From Candidatus Falkowella caecavicola (GTDB lineage Bacteria > Bacillota > Clostridia > Oscillospirales > Ruminococcaceae): a DNA stretch of 64,000 nucleotides. The translations under genes and the position numbers were made by a program. Position 1 is the first letter of the stretch; each line of letters starts with the position of its first letter. Shown here one piece after another: positions 25,477 through 33,863 of this stretch. The DNA is taken from contig CAJFUK010000075.1 of the NCBI GenBank assembly GCA_904420125.1, positions 1 through 64,000 of the forward strand, written 5' to 3'. Under the pieces are notes generated by a model that saw nothing but the letters and a program-made list of their open reading frames with translations, ran no database searches and was not told where the DNA came from.

Positions 25477-26670
25477 ATGCTGACGCTTGATAAAATTTAC
25501 CATGCATCTTATGTGCTGAAAAGTGTTATCCGGCCCACGGACCTGATCTATGCGCCTCATATTAATCCGGACAGTCAGATTTATCTGAAAACAGAAAATT
25601 TACAGGTAACCGGATCTTTTAAAGTGCGGGGCGCGTATTATAAAATTTCCCAGCTGACTGAGGAAGAAAAAGCGAAAGGCGTTATTGCGTGTTCTGCAGG
25701 AAATCATGCACAGGGCGTGGCACTGGCGGCAGCGAAAAATGAAATCAGTTCTTTAATCTGCATTCCGGACGGAGCGCCGATTTCAAAAGTGGAAGCGACC
25801 AAAAGTTATGGAGCAGAAGTATGTTTGGTAGAAGGGGCCTATGATGATGCTTACCAAAAAGCGTTGTCTTTGCAAGAAGAGACCGGTCGTACTTTTATCC
25901 ATCCATTCGATGATGAGGCCGTGATCGCAGGGCAGGGAACCATCGGGCTGGAAATCTTGGACCAGCTTCCCGACTTGGACGCTGTGGTTGTACCGGTCGG
26001 TGGTGGAGGCTTGATCAGTGGTGTTGCCTTTGCCATTAAGTCTCTGAATCCCAATTGTAAGGTTTACGGCGTACAGGCAAGCGGCGCGCCTTCCATGCAG
26101 CAGGCGCTGGCACATCATGAAATTGAAGAATTGGCCTTTGTTAAAACGATTGCTGATGGAATTGCTGTAAAAAAGCCGGGGAATCATACCTTTGAGTTGT
26201 GTAATACATATGTAGATGAGATTGTTACTGTAACAGATGATGAGATTGCCACGGCGATCTTAACCCTGATTGAACAACAGAAACTCATCGCAGAAGGCGC
26301 AGGAGCAGTTTCTGTAGCGGCGGTTCTTTTTAATAAAATCCCGATTAAAGGAAAAAAAGTAGTCTGTCTGATATCCGGGGGCAATATTGATGTAACGATC
26401 TTGTCTCGTGTTATTACCCGTGGTTTGCAAAAAGCTGGCAGGTATGCCGATTTGACCATTGAATTGATTGACAAACCTGGACAGCTACGCGGGGTTTCTA
26501 AAATTATTGCCAATCATGGCGGTAATGTGGTTTCCATTAATCATGATCGTGCCGATTTGAATATGGATATTAATTCCTGCTTCCTTCGCATTTCAATGGA
26601 AACGAGAAATCATGAGCATGTAGAACAGATCAAACAGGCACTGACAGAGGCAGGCTATCGTTTAATTTAA
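25477..26670 (+). CDS. ilvA: Threonine ammonia-lyase (threonine dehydratase)
   Basis: A PLP enzyme that converts threonine to 2-oxobutanoate and ammonia, the first step towards isoleucine. The protein has 397 residues. The PLP lysine lies in LQVTGSFKVRGAYYK (Lys near residue 50), the phosphate loop is PVGGGGLISG, and a C-terminal ACT domain (about 325-397, LTIELIDKPGQLRGVSKIIANHGG) follows. The single ACT domain and length match the shorter clostridial type. The start at 25477 follows AAAGGAG with 9 bases. The Ile-type T-box upstream indicates a biosynthetic role. The next gene, ridA, removes the reactive enamine side product. Confidence 0.95.
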   Translation: MLTLDKIYHASYVLKSVIRPTDLIYAPHINPDSQIYLKTENLQVTGSFKVRGAYYKISQLTEEEKAKGVIACSAGNHAQGVALAAAKNEISSLICIPDGAPISKVEATKSYGAEVCLVEGAYDDAYQKALSLQEETGRTFIHPFDDEAVIAGQGTIGLEILDQLPDLDAVVVPVGGGGLISGVAFAIKSLNPNCKVYGVQASGAPSMQQALAHHEIEELAFVKTIADGIAVKKPGNHTFELCNTYVDEIVTVTDDEIATAILTLIEQQKLIAEGAGAVSVAAVLFNKIPIKGKKVVCLISGGNIDVTILSRVITRGLQKAGRYADLTIELIDKPGQLRGVSKIIANHGGNVVSINHDRADLNMDINSCFLRISMETRNHEHVEQIKQALTEAGYRLI

Positions 26671-26703
26671 CACGATAGATGAGGAATAGAAAGGAGATTT
26701 TTT

Positions 26704-27078
26704 ATGTTGCAAAAAATTTATACTAAAAATGCACCGGACGCGATCGGTCCGTATTCTCAGGCGGTGATTGCCAACGGGATGCTGTTTACTTCCGGCCAGA
26801 TTGCGATTAATCCGGCAACCGGCTTGGTAGAGGCAGACACGATAGAGGGACAGACCGAACAGGTGATGCAAAATCTGGGCGCTTTGCTAAAAGAAGCTGG
26901 AATCTCTTTTGAAAATGCTGTCAAAACAACATGTTTTTTAAGCAATATGGAAGATTTTGCGGCTTTTAATGAAATTTATGGAAAATATTTTACGGAAAAA
27001 CCCGCCAGATCCTGCGTGGCCGTCAAACAGCTGCCTAAAAATGTACTGGTAGAAGTTGAAGTAATTGCAGTTTTATAA
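26704..27078 (+). CDS. ridA: RidA family reactive intermediate deaminase
   Basis: A 124-residue cytoplasmic protein of the RidA/YjgF/UK114 family that hydrolyses 2-aminoacrylate and 2-aminocrotonate, the enamines released by PLP enzymes such as threonine dehydratase. Family features: APDAIGPYSQAVIANGMLFTSGQI at the start, and ARSCVAVKQLPKNVLVEVEVIAV at the end, where the Arg binds the substrate carboxylate and the Glu activates water. It lies 33 bases after ilvA with its own AAAGGAG site and no terminator between, so the two form an operon that is functionally sensible. Confidence 0.96.
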   Translation: MLQKIYTKNAPDAIGPYSQAVIANGMLFTSGQIAINPATGLVEADTIEGQTEQVMQNLGALLKEAGISFENAVKTTCFLSNMEDFAAFNEIYGKYFTEKPARSCVAVKQLPKNVLVEVEVIAVL

Positions 27079-27084
27079 TCAAAA

Positions 27085-27117
27085 CAAAACGGTATGATAA
27101 TTGATCATACCGTTTTG
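27085..27117 (+). terminator. Terminator of ilvA-ridA
   Basis: CAAAACGGTATGAT and its complement form a 14-bp stem with a 5-base loop; the 3' arm ends in TTTTGTTG. It lies six bases after the ridA stop. Confidence 0.8.
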
Positions 27118-27319
27118 TTGTCTTGCGGTTTTCAAGGTACTGATCAGTAACTTGCCTCGTTTAAAATGGGATTAAGATATGATTGGATAGATTGACAGAA
27201 TTTTCGTAAAATTTTTTTGTGATTCAACATATTTTCATCACAAATAGGGGATACAATACAACCATAGTCAAGAGATACTATCAAAATAATAACTATACAT
27301 ACCGAAAGGATGGTTTAAT

Positions 27320-28624
27320 ATGATGGATCATAATTATAATTGGACCAATTCAGGAGGAACTGAAAATAATACGAATTCTGTATCCTATACGCCGCAGACA
27401 GAAGCTGTGTATCAGGCAACGCCGGATCAACCGCAGCCTCCTAAGAAAAAAGGCGGTGCATTGAAAATGATGAGCGTTGCTTTAGTCGGTGCGCTGATCG
27501 GTGGTACTGTATCCGGTGTTTCTGTCAGCTTGCTGTCAGAGCCTTCAGACAGCCAGGTGCAGCAAAGTTTAGATGAAGCGATGCAAGTCATTGAACAGAT
27601 GCAGGATCTGCCGAGTGGACAGAGTATGAATGCTGTGCTCAGCAGTGACGGGCAGTATTTTTCCGTAAAAGAAGTTGTCAAAAAAGTCAATGAATCCGTA
27701 GTCGGGATTCGTGCTACCTATTCTCAGGTCTATAGCAATATATTTGGTATGCCTGATGCCCAACAGGCTTCCGGCGAAGGATCTGGCATTATTTACAAAG
27801 AAGATGGTTATATCATCACCAACTTCCATGTAATTGAAGATGCAGTGGAGAATGGTGCTGTTAAAAGCGATGCGCGGATCGAAGTTTATTTAAACAGTCA
27901 GATGGAAGAACCGTATCTGGCACAGGTTGTTGGATATGACAGTTCAGCGGATCTTGCAGTGATCAAAATTGAGGCAACCGGACTTTCTCCGATCGAAATC
28001 GGAGATTCAGATGCTCTGGAACAGGGAGAATGGGCGATTGCCATTGGAAATCCGGGTGGACTTAATTTCATGAATTCGGCCAGCTTCGGCATCATCAGCG
28101 GTCTGGATCGAAAAATTCAGATTGAGAGCGTTGGTATGACCAATTTGATTCAGACAGATGCGGCGATCAATCCCGGTAACTCGGGTGGTGCGCTGGTCAA
28201 TGCTGCCGGACAGTTAATCGGTGTCAATAGTGCCAAATTGGCTGATGAAGATTTTGAGGGTATGGGATTTGCGATTCCAGTCAATGAAGTGGTAGAAATC
28301 TGTGACCGCATTATTGAAAATGAAGGTGCTCCGGCTCCATACTTGGGAATCAGCGCCAGCACCCGCTATACTTCCAATATATTGCAGAGTATGGGATATC
28401 CGGCAGGCGTATTGGTCGTTGGTGTCGATGCCGGTTCTCCCGCAGAGGCTGCCGGTATACAGGTCGAAGACATTATTGTTGCTTTTAACGGCAATCAAGT
28501 GACCAGTTTTGAATCCCTTGTCAGTGAAAAAAATAAATGCAAGCCAAATGATACAGCAACTCTTATGATTTTCCGGCAGGGAAAATACCAGGAACTGTCT
28601 ATTGTGCTTGGAGATCCGGCATAA
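27320..28624 (+). CDS. htrA: HtrA/DegP-like membrane-anchored serine protease
   Basis: A 434-residue S1C-family protease for envelope protein quality control. It has a cytoplasmic N-terminus rich in Asn, Gln and Pro, and one membrane helix at about residues 48-72 (MMSVALVGALIGGTVSGVSVSLL). The protease domain has the catalytic triad His in ITNFHVIEDA, Asp in SSADLAVIKIE and Ser in NPGNSGGALVN. A C-terminal PDZ domain (about 340-434, APYLGISAS to VEDIIVAFNGNQV) follows. The start has AAAGGA nine bases upstream; a second ATG follows directly. The gene is monocistronic and ends in a very strong terminator. Confidence 0.95.
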   Translation: MMDHNYNWTNSGGTENNTNSVSYTPQTEAVYQATPDQPQPPKKKGGALKMMSVALVGALIGGTVSGVSVSLLSEPSDSQVQQSLDEAMQVIEQMQDLPSGQSMNAVLSSDGQYFSVKEVVKKVNESVVGIRATYSQVYSNIFGMPDAQQASGEGSGIIYKEDGYIITNFHVIEDAVENGAVKSDARIEVYLNSQMEEPYLAQVVGYDSSADLAVIKIEATGLSPIEIGDSDALEQGEWAIAIGNPGGLNFMNSASFGIISGLDRKIQIESVGMTNLIQTDAAINPGNSGGALVNAAGQLIGVNSAKLADEDFEGMGFAIPVNEVVEICDRIIENEGAPAPYLGISASTRYTSNILQSMGYPAGVLVVGVDAGSPAEAAGIQVEDIIVAFNGNQVTSFESLVSEKNKCKPNDTATLMIFRQGKYQELSIVLGDPA

Positions 28625-28701
28625 ATCATGATTCTAAAATCTCCGTGTTTTTGCCGTATCTTCCAGTACGGTGAAAACAATTGATATACTGAAACCAACC
28701 A

Positions 28702-28740
28702 CAGGCAAAAAAGCGTCCGTACTGGACGCTTTTTTGCCTG
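28702..28740. terminator. 17-bp perfect terminator after htrA
   Basis: Perfect 17-bp stem (28702-28718 with 28724-28740) with a 5-base loop; A6 in the 5' arm pairs with T6 in the 3' arm, so it can work in both directions. Confidence 0.85.
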
Positions 28741-28826
28741 TGGTCGATTTTTGAATAGATGGTTATAAACTGTCGGATACAGCATACATATAAAAATAGC
28801 TTGACTGAGAGGAAAGGGGTTTTCCT

Positions 28827-29729
28827 ATGTTTATAATCACCATGAATAAAAAACAGCTTTTGACCGTCGTACTACTGACCGTGATGATTTCTTTGGCCAT
28901 CTTGGGCGGAATCCAAAAAATCGATGCTTTGGAAACAGAAACGGCATTACAGGAGGAAGAGGTTTTTCTGCCAATTTTAATGTATCACAGCATTTTGAAG
29001 GATCCGGCACGTGCGGGTAAATATGTCGTTTCTCCGGATGTGTTGGAGGAAGACATGAAGTATTTACAGGAAAATGGATATACCACAATCGTCATGGAAA
29101 ACCTGATTCGTTATGTGTATTTTGGAGAAGCTTTGCCTGAAAAACCTGTCATGTTGACATTTGATGACGGCTATTATAATAATCTGACCTATGTATATCC
29201 ACTTCTGCAAAAATATAATATGCAGGCAGTAATTTCTGTAGTAGGAACTTATACAGAATCATTCAGCAAGGTAAAGGATCCCAATCCCAATTATGGGCAT
29301 TTATCCTGGGATGAAATTAAGGAATTATCGGATTCCGGGTATGTGGAAATTCAGAATCACTCTTATAATCTTCACGGGCAGAATGGCAGAAAGGGCGCAC
29401 AGAAAAATTGGGGAGAGAACGAGCATGAATATGTTTCGGTCCTGACTTCTGATTTGATGAAGCTGCAGGGCTGTTTGCAGGAGTATTGCGGCATTACACC
29501 GACAACATTTACCTACCCATACGGACAGATCAGCCCCGAATCCATCGAACCGGTGCGCCAGATGGGATTTCTGGCATCCTTGTCCTGCTACGAAAAAGAT
29601 AACTATATTACCAGAGATCCGGAATGTCTCTATTGCCTCAACCGGTATAACCGGCCCAGCGGCTTATCGACCGAAGACTACATGAAAAAAGTGGGAATCA
29701 TGCCGGAAGAATCCGCAGAAACTCCTTGA
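28827..29729 (+). CDS. Polysaccharide deacetylase (NodB domain)
   Basis: A 300-residue carbohydrate esterase family 4 protein that removes N-acetyl groups from amino sugars of peptidoglycan or another cell polysaccharide. An N-terminal signal anchor (LLTVVLLTVMISLAILGGI, about residues 10-29) places it outside the membrane. NodB motifs: PILMYHS, motif 1 TFDDGYYNN with the catalytic/metal Asp pair, motif 2 NHSYNLHG with two metal His, and motif 3 TFTYPYGQ. It starts after AAGGGG. The layout (MYHS and HxxxxH form) is like that of sporulation or wall-modifying deacetylases, but the substrate cannot be read. It is solitary. Confidence 0.92.
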   Translation: MFIITMNKKQLLTVVLLTVMISLAILGGIQKIDALETETALQEEEVFLPILMYHSILKDPARAGKYVVSPDVLEEDMKYLQENGYTTIVMENLIRYVYFGEALPEKPVMLTFDDGYYNNLTYVYPLLQKYNMQAVISVVGTYTESFSKVKDPNPNYGHLSWDEIKELSDSGYVEIQNHSYNLHGQNGRKGAQKNWGENEHEYVSVLTSDLMKLQGCLQEYCGITPTTFTYPYGQISPESIEPVRQMGFLASLSCYEKDNYITRDPECLYCLNRYNRPSGLSTEDYMKKVGIMPEESAETP

Positions 29730-29786
29730 AAAAAGATATGGTTTGCGCTATACTGAAAAAAAACAGGAAGATAAAGAGGGATTTGT

Positions 29787-30278
29787 TTGGGTGCAGGAAA
29801 AACAAATGCGATGCGGATTTTAGATGTATCCGGCATCACATATCGTGTACATGAATATGATCATCGCGATGGACAGATTGATGGAATAGCAGTTGCAGAG
29901 AAACTGCACCAACCGACAGCTCAGGTCTTTAAAACTTTAGTGACCCAGGGAAACAGTAAAAACTATTATGTTTTTGTTTTGCCGGTTTCCTGCGAATTAG
30001 ACCTGAAAGCGGCTGCACGTTCCGTCGAGGAAAAGTCAGTAGAAATGATTCATGCAGCGGACCTCCAAAAAGTGACAGGATACATTCGTGGAGGATGCTC
30101 TCCGGTGGGAATGAAAAAATCTTATCCTACCGTATTGGATGAATCTGCTTTTAATTTTTCGACCATTATGGTCAGTGCCGGCCGCATCGGACAGCAGATC
30201 GAGTTATCTCCTCAGGATTTGCAGGCAGTAACCGGTTGTAAAAGCGAGGCAATTGCAGCAACTGGACGTAAAGGTTAG
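29787..30278 (+). CDS. ybaK: YbaK/EbsC-type Cys-tRNA(Pro) deacylase
   Basis: A small editing enzyme (163 residues) that hydrolyses Cys-tRNA-Pro made by mistake by prolyl-tRNA synthetase. The family start KTNAMRILDVSGITYRVHEYD is present, with the catalytic Lys in the TAQVFKTLV segment and the SPVGMKK loop and RGGCSPVG motif. It starts with TTG at 29787, which has AGAGGG six bases upstream; the following Met (residue 9) would be too far and would lose the conserved KTNAM. The sir2 gene begins 35 bases after its stop, so they may be co-transcribed. Confidence 0.93.
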   Translation: MGAGKTNAMRILDVSGITYRVHEYDHRDGQIDGIAVAEKLHQPTAQVFKTLVTQGNSKNYYVFVLPVSCELDLKAAARSVEEKSVEMIHAADLQKVTGYIRGGCSPVGMKKSYPTVLDESAFNFSTIMVSAGRIGQQIELSPQDLQAVTGCKSEAIAATGRKG

Positions 30279-30313
30279 CCCAATTGCCACTGTTCCCGAA
30301 AAGAGGAAAGAAA

Positions 30314-31051
30314 ATGTACACAGAACAGGATATACAAAAACTGCAACAATGGATTGAGGAAAGCACCAGAATTGTGTTTTTCGGAGGGGCAGGGGTTTCA
30401 ACGGAAAGCGGTATACAGGACTTTCGGAGCGAAGACGGCTTGTATCGTTCCCGATATCGCTATCCTCCCGAAGTGATTTTAAGCCATCATTTTTTTATGC
30501 AAAAACCCGAAGATTTTTTCGATTTTTATCGTGAGAAAATGCTTTGTCTTTCAGCCAGGCCCAATGCAGCTCATTACAAACTCGCTGAACTGGAACAAAC
30601 GGGAAAATTGACAGCAGTTATCACGCAGAATATTGACGGCTTACATCAAATGGCGGGCAGCAAACAGGTCCTGGAGCTTCATGGTTCGATTCATCGCAAC
30701 TTTTGTATGGAATGTGGCAGAGAATATCCAGCTGCCTATATCAAACAAACAACGGGTATTCCGCGTTGCAGCTGTCATAAAAAAGGGATAATCAAACCTG
30801 ATGTCGTTCTTTATGAGGAGAGCCTGGATGCAGCCACGCTTAGACAAGCAATCCATTCGATTCAAGAAGCTGACATGCTGATTGTAGGCGGTACTTCGCT
30901 GGCCGTCTATCCGGCGGCAGGACTCTTAAACGATTATCAGGGTCACAAGCTTGTGCTGATCAATCGTTCTAGTACACCCTATGATGATCGAGCTGATCTT
31001 CAGATATCCGGTAGTATCGGTCGGATCTTAGGACAGCTGTCTGTCCCGTAA
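30314..31051 (+). CDS. SIR2 family NAD-dependent protein deacylase (sirtuin)
   Basis: A 245-residue sirtuin that removes acetyl (or other acyl) groups from protein lysines using NAD. The NAD site is VFFGGAGVSTESGIQDFRS (about residues 21-39), the catalytic His lies in LHGSIH after TQNIDGLHQ, and the zinc ligands are C-x2-C (FCMECG) and C-x-C (RCSCHK). KPDVVLYEE and VGGTSLAVYPAAGL are the usual late motifs. The start was set at the ATG with AGAGG seven bases before it. It is likely co-transcribed with ybaK and a following short frame at 31064. Confidence 0.94.
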   Translation: MYTEQDIQKLQQWIEESTRIVFFGGAGVSTESGIQDFRSEDGLYRSRYRYPPEVILSHHFFMQKPEDFFDFYREKMLCLSARPNAAHYKLAELEQTGKLTAVITQNIDGLHQMAGSKQVLELHGSIHRNFCMECGREYPAAYIKQTTGIPRCSCHKKGIIKPDVVLYEESLDAATLRQAIHSIQEADMLIVGGTSLAVYPAAGLLNDYQGHKLVLINRSSTPYDDRADLQISGSIGRILGQLSVP

Positions 31052-31063
31052 GGGGAGAGTGTT

Positions 31064-31498
31064 GTGAAAAGGTTTGATATGGTCCAATTTCTTTTTCTGA
31101 TTGCCGCAATCATAGCAATGATCCCTTTAACGGTTGAAATGTTTGGCGGTATGAAGAAAATTGTGATCCAATTTTCTTCCGTAATCGCAAGCGTGGGTTT
31201 AAGCGGATTTTGTACCCTCTCATTGAGCGTCTCCATATATAATCCTTTGATTGAAGCAACAAAAATCCCTCCAGTATCTAACAGGAGGGATTCTATGATC
31301 TATATGATAGCAAATTTTTTAAAAATGCCTAACGGCTCCAGGGCAGCACAAAATTTATCCACAAATGTGACAACAAAAGATTCTTTATACCGGGGGCAGG
31401 CCAAGGTAGCCAGCCACATATGCTTGACAATTACATCTTTTTCAATGGAGTTTAATGTGCATATTTTTTGTGCGTTTTCCAATGCAATTCGAGGATGA
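31064..31498 (+). CDS. Doubtful small membrane protein frame
   Basis: A GTG start with a very good Shine-Dalgarno (AAGGGGAGAG) 12 bases after the sir2 stop opens a 144-codon frame. Its first ~65 residues look real, with two hydrophobic helices (FLFLIAAIIAMIPLTV and SSVIASVGLSGFCTLSL). The rest runs through the terminator hairpin and about 200 bases of the opposite-strand HD gene, and it has no protein-like features. Either the true gene is shorter and lost its stop, or the frame is fortuitous beyond residue 65. A two-helix protein translated with sir2 is possible. Confidence 0.4.
   Translation: MKRFDMVQFLFLIAAIIAMIPLTVEMFGGMKKIVIQFSSVIASVGLSGFCTLSLSVSIYNPLIEATKIPPVSNRRDSMIYMIANFLKMPNGSRAAQNLSTNVTTKDSLYRGQAKVASHICLTITSFSMEFNVHIFCAFSNAIRG
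31264..31292 (-). terminator. Terminator of the HD protein gene
   Basis: AATCCCTCC and GGAGGGATT form a 9-bp stem; on the minus strand it is followed by T5. It sits 8 bases beyond the HD gene stop. Confidence 0.8.
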
Positions 31499-31806
31499 AT
31501 GTAACAATGGCGACGTCCCTGCATATCCGATAATGGGTTTGCTTCGTCTCGATTATAAAAAAACAAATCATGGAGTAATGCGCCGCGGGTGGCCGAGCGA
31601 TAATCCATATGTAGTTTTTTGGTAACACGATAGGTATAGTATGCAACATTGACACTATGTTTAAGACGTGTTGTTTTTCGATGTTGGCGATAATGTTCCA
31701 GTTTTTGGACGGCATCGGAATCAATTAAGTCTACGATACAGCGATTGAACTCGTCAAACAGCGCCTGTTTTTTTTCGGCTTGTTTCAAAAAAAAGACTTC
31801 TGCCAA
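31300..31806 (-). CDS. HD domain protein
   Basis: A 168-residue protein with a metal-dependent phosphohydrolase HD domain. The HD signature is visible as TTRLKHSVNVAYYTYRV (first His) and GALLHDLFFYN (HD pair), followed by KHMWLATLACPRY and a late Asp in VVTFVDKFCAAL. This order is typical of small clostridial HD-family hydrolases. The substrate may be a nucleotide, but nothing in the sequence decides this. It starts with TTG at 31806, which has GGAGG nine bases upstream. Its promoter must lie in the divergent 31807-32109 region. Confidence 0.85.
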   Translation of the reverse strand: MAEVFFLKQAEKKQALFDEFNRCIVDLIDSDAVQKLEHYRQHRKTTRLKHSVNVAYYTYRVTKKLHMDYRSATRGALLHDLFFYNRDEANPLSDMQGRRHCYIHPRIALENAQKICTLNSIEKDVIVKHMWLATLACPRYKESFVVTFVDKFCAALEPLGIFKKFAII

Positions 31807-32109
31807 ATTTAATAACCTCCAACCTCAATCATAAAACAAGATATGCAGGACAAACAATAGAAATGCTTCAATACCCAACAAATGATATATGATTAGTATA
31901 CAGGATTTTATATAAAAAAGCAAAATAAATATTTTCCTACAGACGATGATATCCCGCTAGAATCATTATACGTTTTTAATGATAAAAAAGTGTGTTCTTT
32001 CTGTAAATATTTTTAAATATTTTTGAAGCCACGGACAGGATCATAAAAAATTTCAAATTTTTTATAATTAAACTGCTCTTTTATAATACAAATATAAGGA
32101 TGAAAGAAA
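31807..32109. other. Divergent AT-rich promoter region
   Basis: About 300 bases of AT-rich DNA between the HD gene (minus) and the metallopeptidase gene (plus). A TATAAT at about 32080 is a likely -10 box for the plus-strand gene. No gene is seen in it. Confidence 0.55.
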
Positions 32110-32802
32110 ATGAATCAGCCGGTTACGTATGAATTAAAACGTTCCCATAGAAAGACACTCTCTTTAAAAATATGCCAGGATGGCCGGATAGAAGTACATG
32201 CGCCTTTCTATCTGCCGGAAAAGAATATCCAGGCATGGATTACAGAAAAAACAGACTGGATTTACCAAAAGCAGGAGGAAATTCTGAACGCGGCAAAAGC
32301 CCGCGCTTCTTTTACTGTTCTGCCTGGTATGACACTGCTCTATCTTGGACGAGAATATCCGGTACGGCTGCAAGAAGGGGAGAAAGCCGGGTTTGATGGA
32401 GATGCTTTTTGGATCCCCGGAAAAGGACCAGAATCGGATAAGTCGGCATTGATCACTTTATACCGGCAGATGGCTGACCAGTATATTCGCAGCCGCGTGC
32501 TCTGGTATGCGGAACAATTTGATTTTCATCCGCAGAAAATACGCATTCACACAGCAGAAACACGTTGGGGGTCATGCAGTCATCAGGGAAATTTAAATTT
32601 CAGTTGGAAACTGATTATGGCGCCGCCTGATGCTGTGGACGCTGTCGTGGTCCATGAACTATGTCATCTGCATGAATTCAATCATTCCGCTTTATTTTGG
32701 AAAGAAGTATACAGGATTTGTCCCAATTATTCTGCACAGAAAAAAGTCCTGGCCCATTTACATAAACGTCTGACACATGAAAATTGGCGTAAGGAACTTT
32801 AA
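32110..32802 (+). CDS. YgjP-like (M48/WLM-type) metallopeptidase
   Basis: A 230-residue zinc protease-like protein of the DUF45/YgjP family. The zinc motif is VVHELCHLHEFNHSALFW (HExxH with a third His downstream), near residues 175-193. The N-terminal half carries the family pattern ITVELKRSHRKTLSLKI-type strand and the RWGSCSHQGNLNFSWKLIMAP motif before the HExxH. The protein is cytoplasmic, with no signal peptide. AAGGATGAAAGAAA precedes the ATG. The family is widespread and its physiological role is still unclear. It is solitary. Confidence 0.9.
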   Translation: MNQPVTYELKRSHRKTLSLKICQDGRIEVHAPFYLPEKNIQAWITEKTDWIYQKQEEILNAAKARASFTVLPGMTLLYLGREYPVRLQEGEKAGFDGDAFWIPGKGPESDKSALITLYRQMADQYIRSRVLWYAEQFDFHPQKIRIHTAETRWGSCSHQGNLNFSWKLIMAPPDAVDAVVVHELCHLHEFNHSALFWKEVYRICPNYSAQKKVLAHLHKRLTHENWRKEL

Positions 32803-32834
32803 ATTTTTTAATTTGCAAAAATTTGAAATATTCC

Positions 32835-32863
32835 TTGACAAATGATGAAGACTATGATAGAGT
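32835..32863 (+). promoter_or_regulatory. Promoter of infC operon
   Basis: A perfect TTGACA is followed after 17 bases by TAGAGT. Transcription would start near 32870, giving a leader of about 170 bases. Confidence 0.7.
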
Positions 32864-32879
32864 AATTAAGTAATCCGTT

Positions 32880-33020
32880 TAAAACAAAGTAGGGAATATT
32901 CCCTCACCTGTGAGCGTACAGCCTTCACATGGTCAATACGGTTAGACTTTCGTTACAGAAGGTTTGTATTGGCGTGGGCTTGTATTGAGTTCACGCTTTG
33001 TTTATTTTAGAAAGGAAATT
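32880..33020 (+). promoter_or_regulatory. L20-type autoregulatory leader with attenuator
   Basis: In Firmicutes, ribosomal protein L20 binds the infC leader and causes early termination. Here the leader has a terminator-like stem, GCGTGGGC (32972-32979) with GTTCACGC (32989-32996), then TTTGTTTATTTT. It also has a competing 8-bp pairing between GTCAATAC (about 32933-32940) and GTATTGGC (about 32966-32973) that shares bases with it. The assignment to the L20 leader rests on gene order plus these structures and not on a covariance match. Confidence 0.6.
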
Positions 33021-33038
33021 GTTCGGAGGTGTTTGGTT

Positions 33039-33557
33039 ATCAGCAATAAAGAACTGCTCATCAATGAAGAAATTCGCGAAAAGGAGATCCGTGTCATTGA
33101 TGTCGATGGAACGCAGCTAGGAGTCTTAGACACAAAGGAAGCTCTGCGGATTGCATTGGACAAGGAACTGGACTTGGTCATGATTGCCCCACAGGCAACG
33201 CCGCCGGTATGCCGTATTATGAATTACGGAAAATATCGCTTTGAACAGACGAAAAAAGAAAAAGAAGCGAAGAAAAATCAAAAGGTTGTGGATATTAAAG
33301 AGGTTCGGATGTCTCTGAATATTGAAACACACGACTTTACGACGAAGGTGAATAATGCCGTACGCTTTTTGAAATCCGGTGATAAAGTCAAAGTTTCTGT
33401 TCGTTTTCGTGGTCGCGAAATGACGCATACTGAATTGGGAACTGAATTGTTGGAACAGTTTAAGGAAGCTTGCAGTGAAGTTGGTGTAGTGGATAAGGCC
33501 CCGAAACTGGAAGGTCGGAGCATGTCTATGATTATTTCGGCAAAGCCCGCAAAATAA
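33039..33557 (+). CDS. infC: Translation initiation factor IF-3 (AUC start)
   Basis: IF-3 binds the 30S subunit and checks start codon choice. The protein has 172 residues, the family length, starting (I/M)SNKELLINEEIREKEIRVID, with the N-domain, the lysine-rich linker (KKEKEAKKNQKVVDIKEVRMS) and the C-domain ending SMIISAKPAK. No ATG fits. The Shine-Dalgarno GGAGG is 9 bases before an ATC codon at 33039, while a TTG at 33033 is only 3 bases from it. A non-canonical start (AUU in E. coli and Bacillus) is a known feature of infC and underlies self-regulation, so AUC is the likely start. First gene of infC-rpmI-rplT. Confidence 0.93.
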   Translation: MSNKELLINEEIREKEIRVIDVDGTQLGVLDTKEALRIALDKELDLVMIAPQATPPVCRIMNYGKYRFEQTKKEKEAKKNQKVVDIKEVRMSLNIETHDFTTKVNNAVRFLKSGDKVKVSVRFRGREMTHTELGTELLEQFKEACSEVGVVDKAPKLEGRSMSMIISAKPAK

Positions 33558-33615
33558 TATTTTGCGCTCGCCTGCAGAGATAAAAGAGGAAATGTAATTT
33601 ACAGGAGGAACTATT

Positions 33616-33813
33616 ATGCCAAAGCTAAAAACCCATAGCGGCGCAAAAAAGCGCTTTAAACTCACGAAAAACGGTAAGGTAAAACGTGCACATGCGTTTA
33701 AAAGCCATATTCTGAATAAGAAATCTACGAAGAGAAAAAGAAATCTCAGACAGGGTGCTTATGCGGACGTGACCAACGTAGCAACGATTAAGAAATTGAT
33801 TCCTTACAAATAA
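33616..33813 (+). CDS. rpmI: 50S ribosomal protein L35
   Basis: A 65-residue very basic protein of the large subunit. It starts [20 protein letters not shown] and ends [11 protein letters not shown], with the family-typical [17 protein letters not shown] segment. AGGAGG precedes the ATG. It lies between infC and rplT in the universally kept order and belongs to the same operon. Confidence 0.98.
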   Translation: MPKLKTHSGAKKRFKLTKNGKVKRAHAFKSHILNKKSTKRKRNLRQGAYADVTNVATIKKLIPYK

Positions 33814-33863
33814 GCTATAGGAATGATCAAGGTTTTTTAGAAATTTATTGGAGGTAAGAAAAT

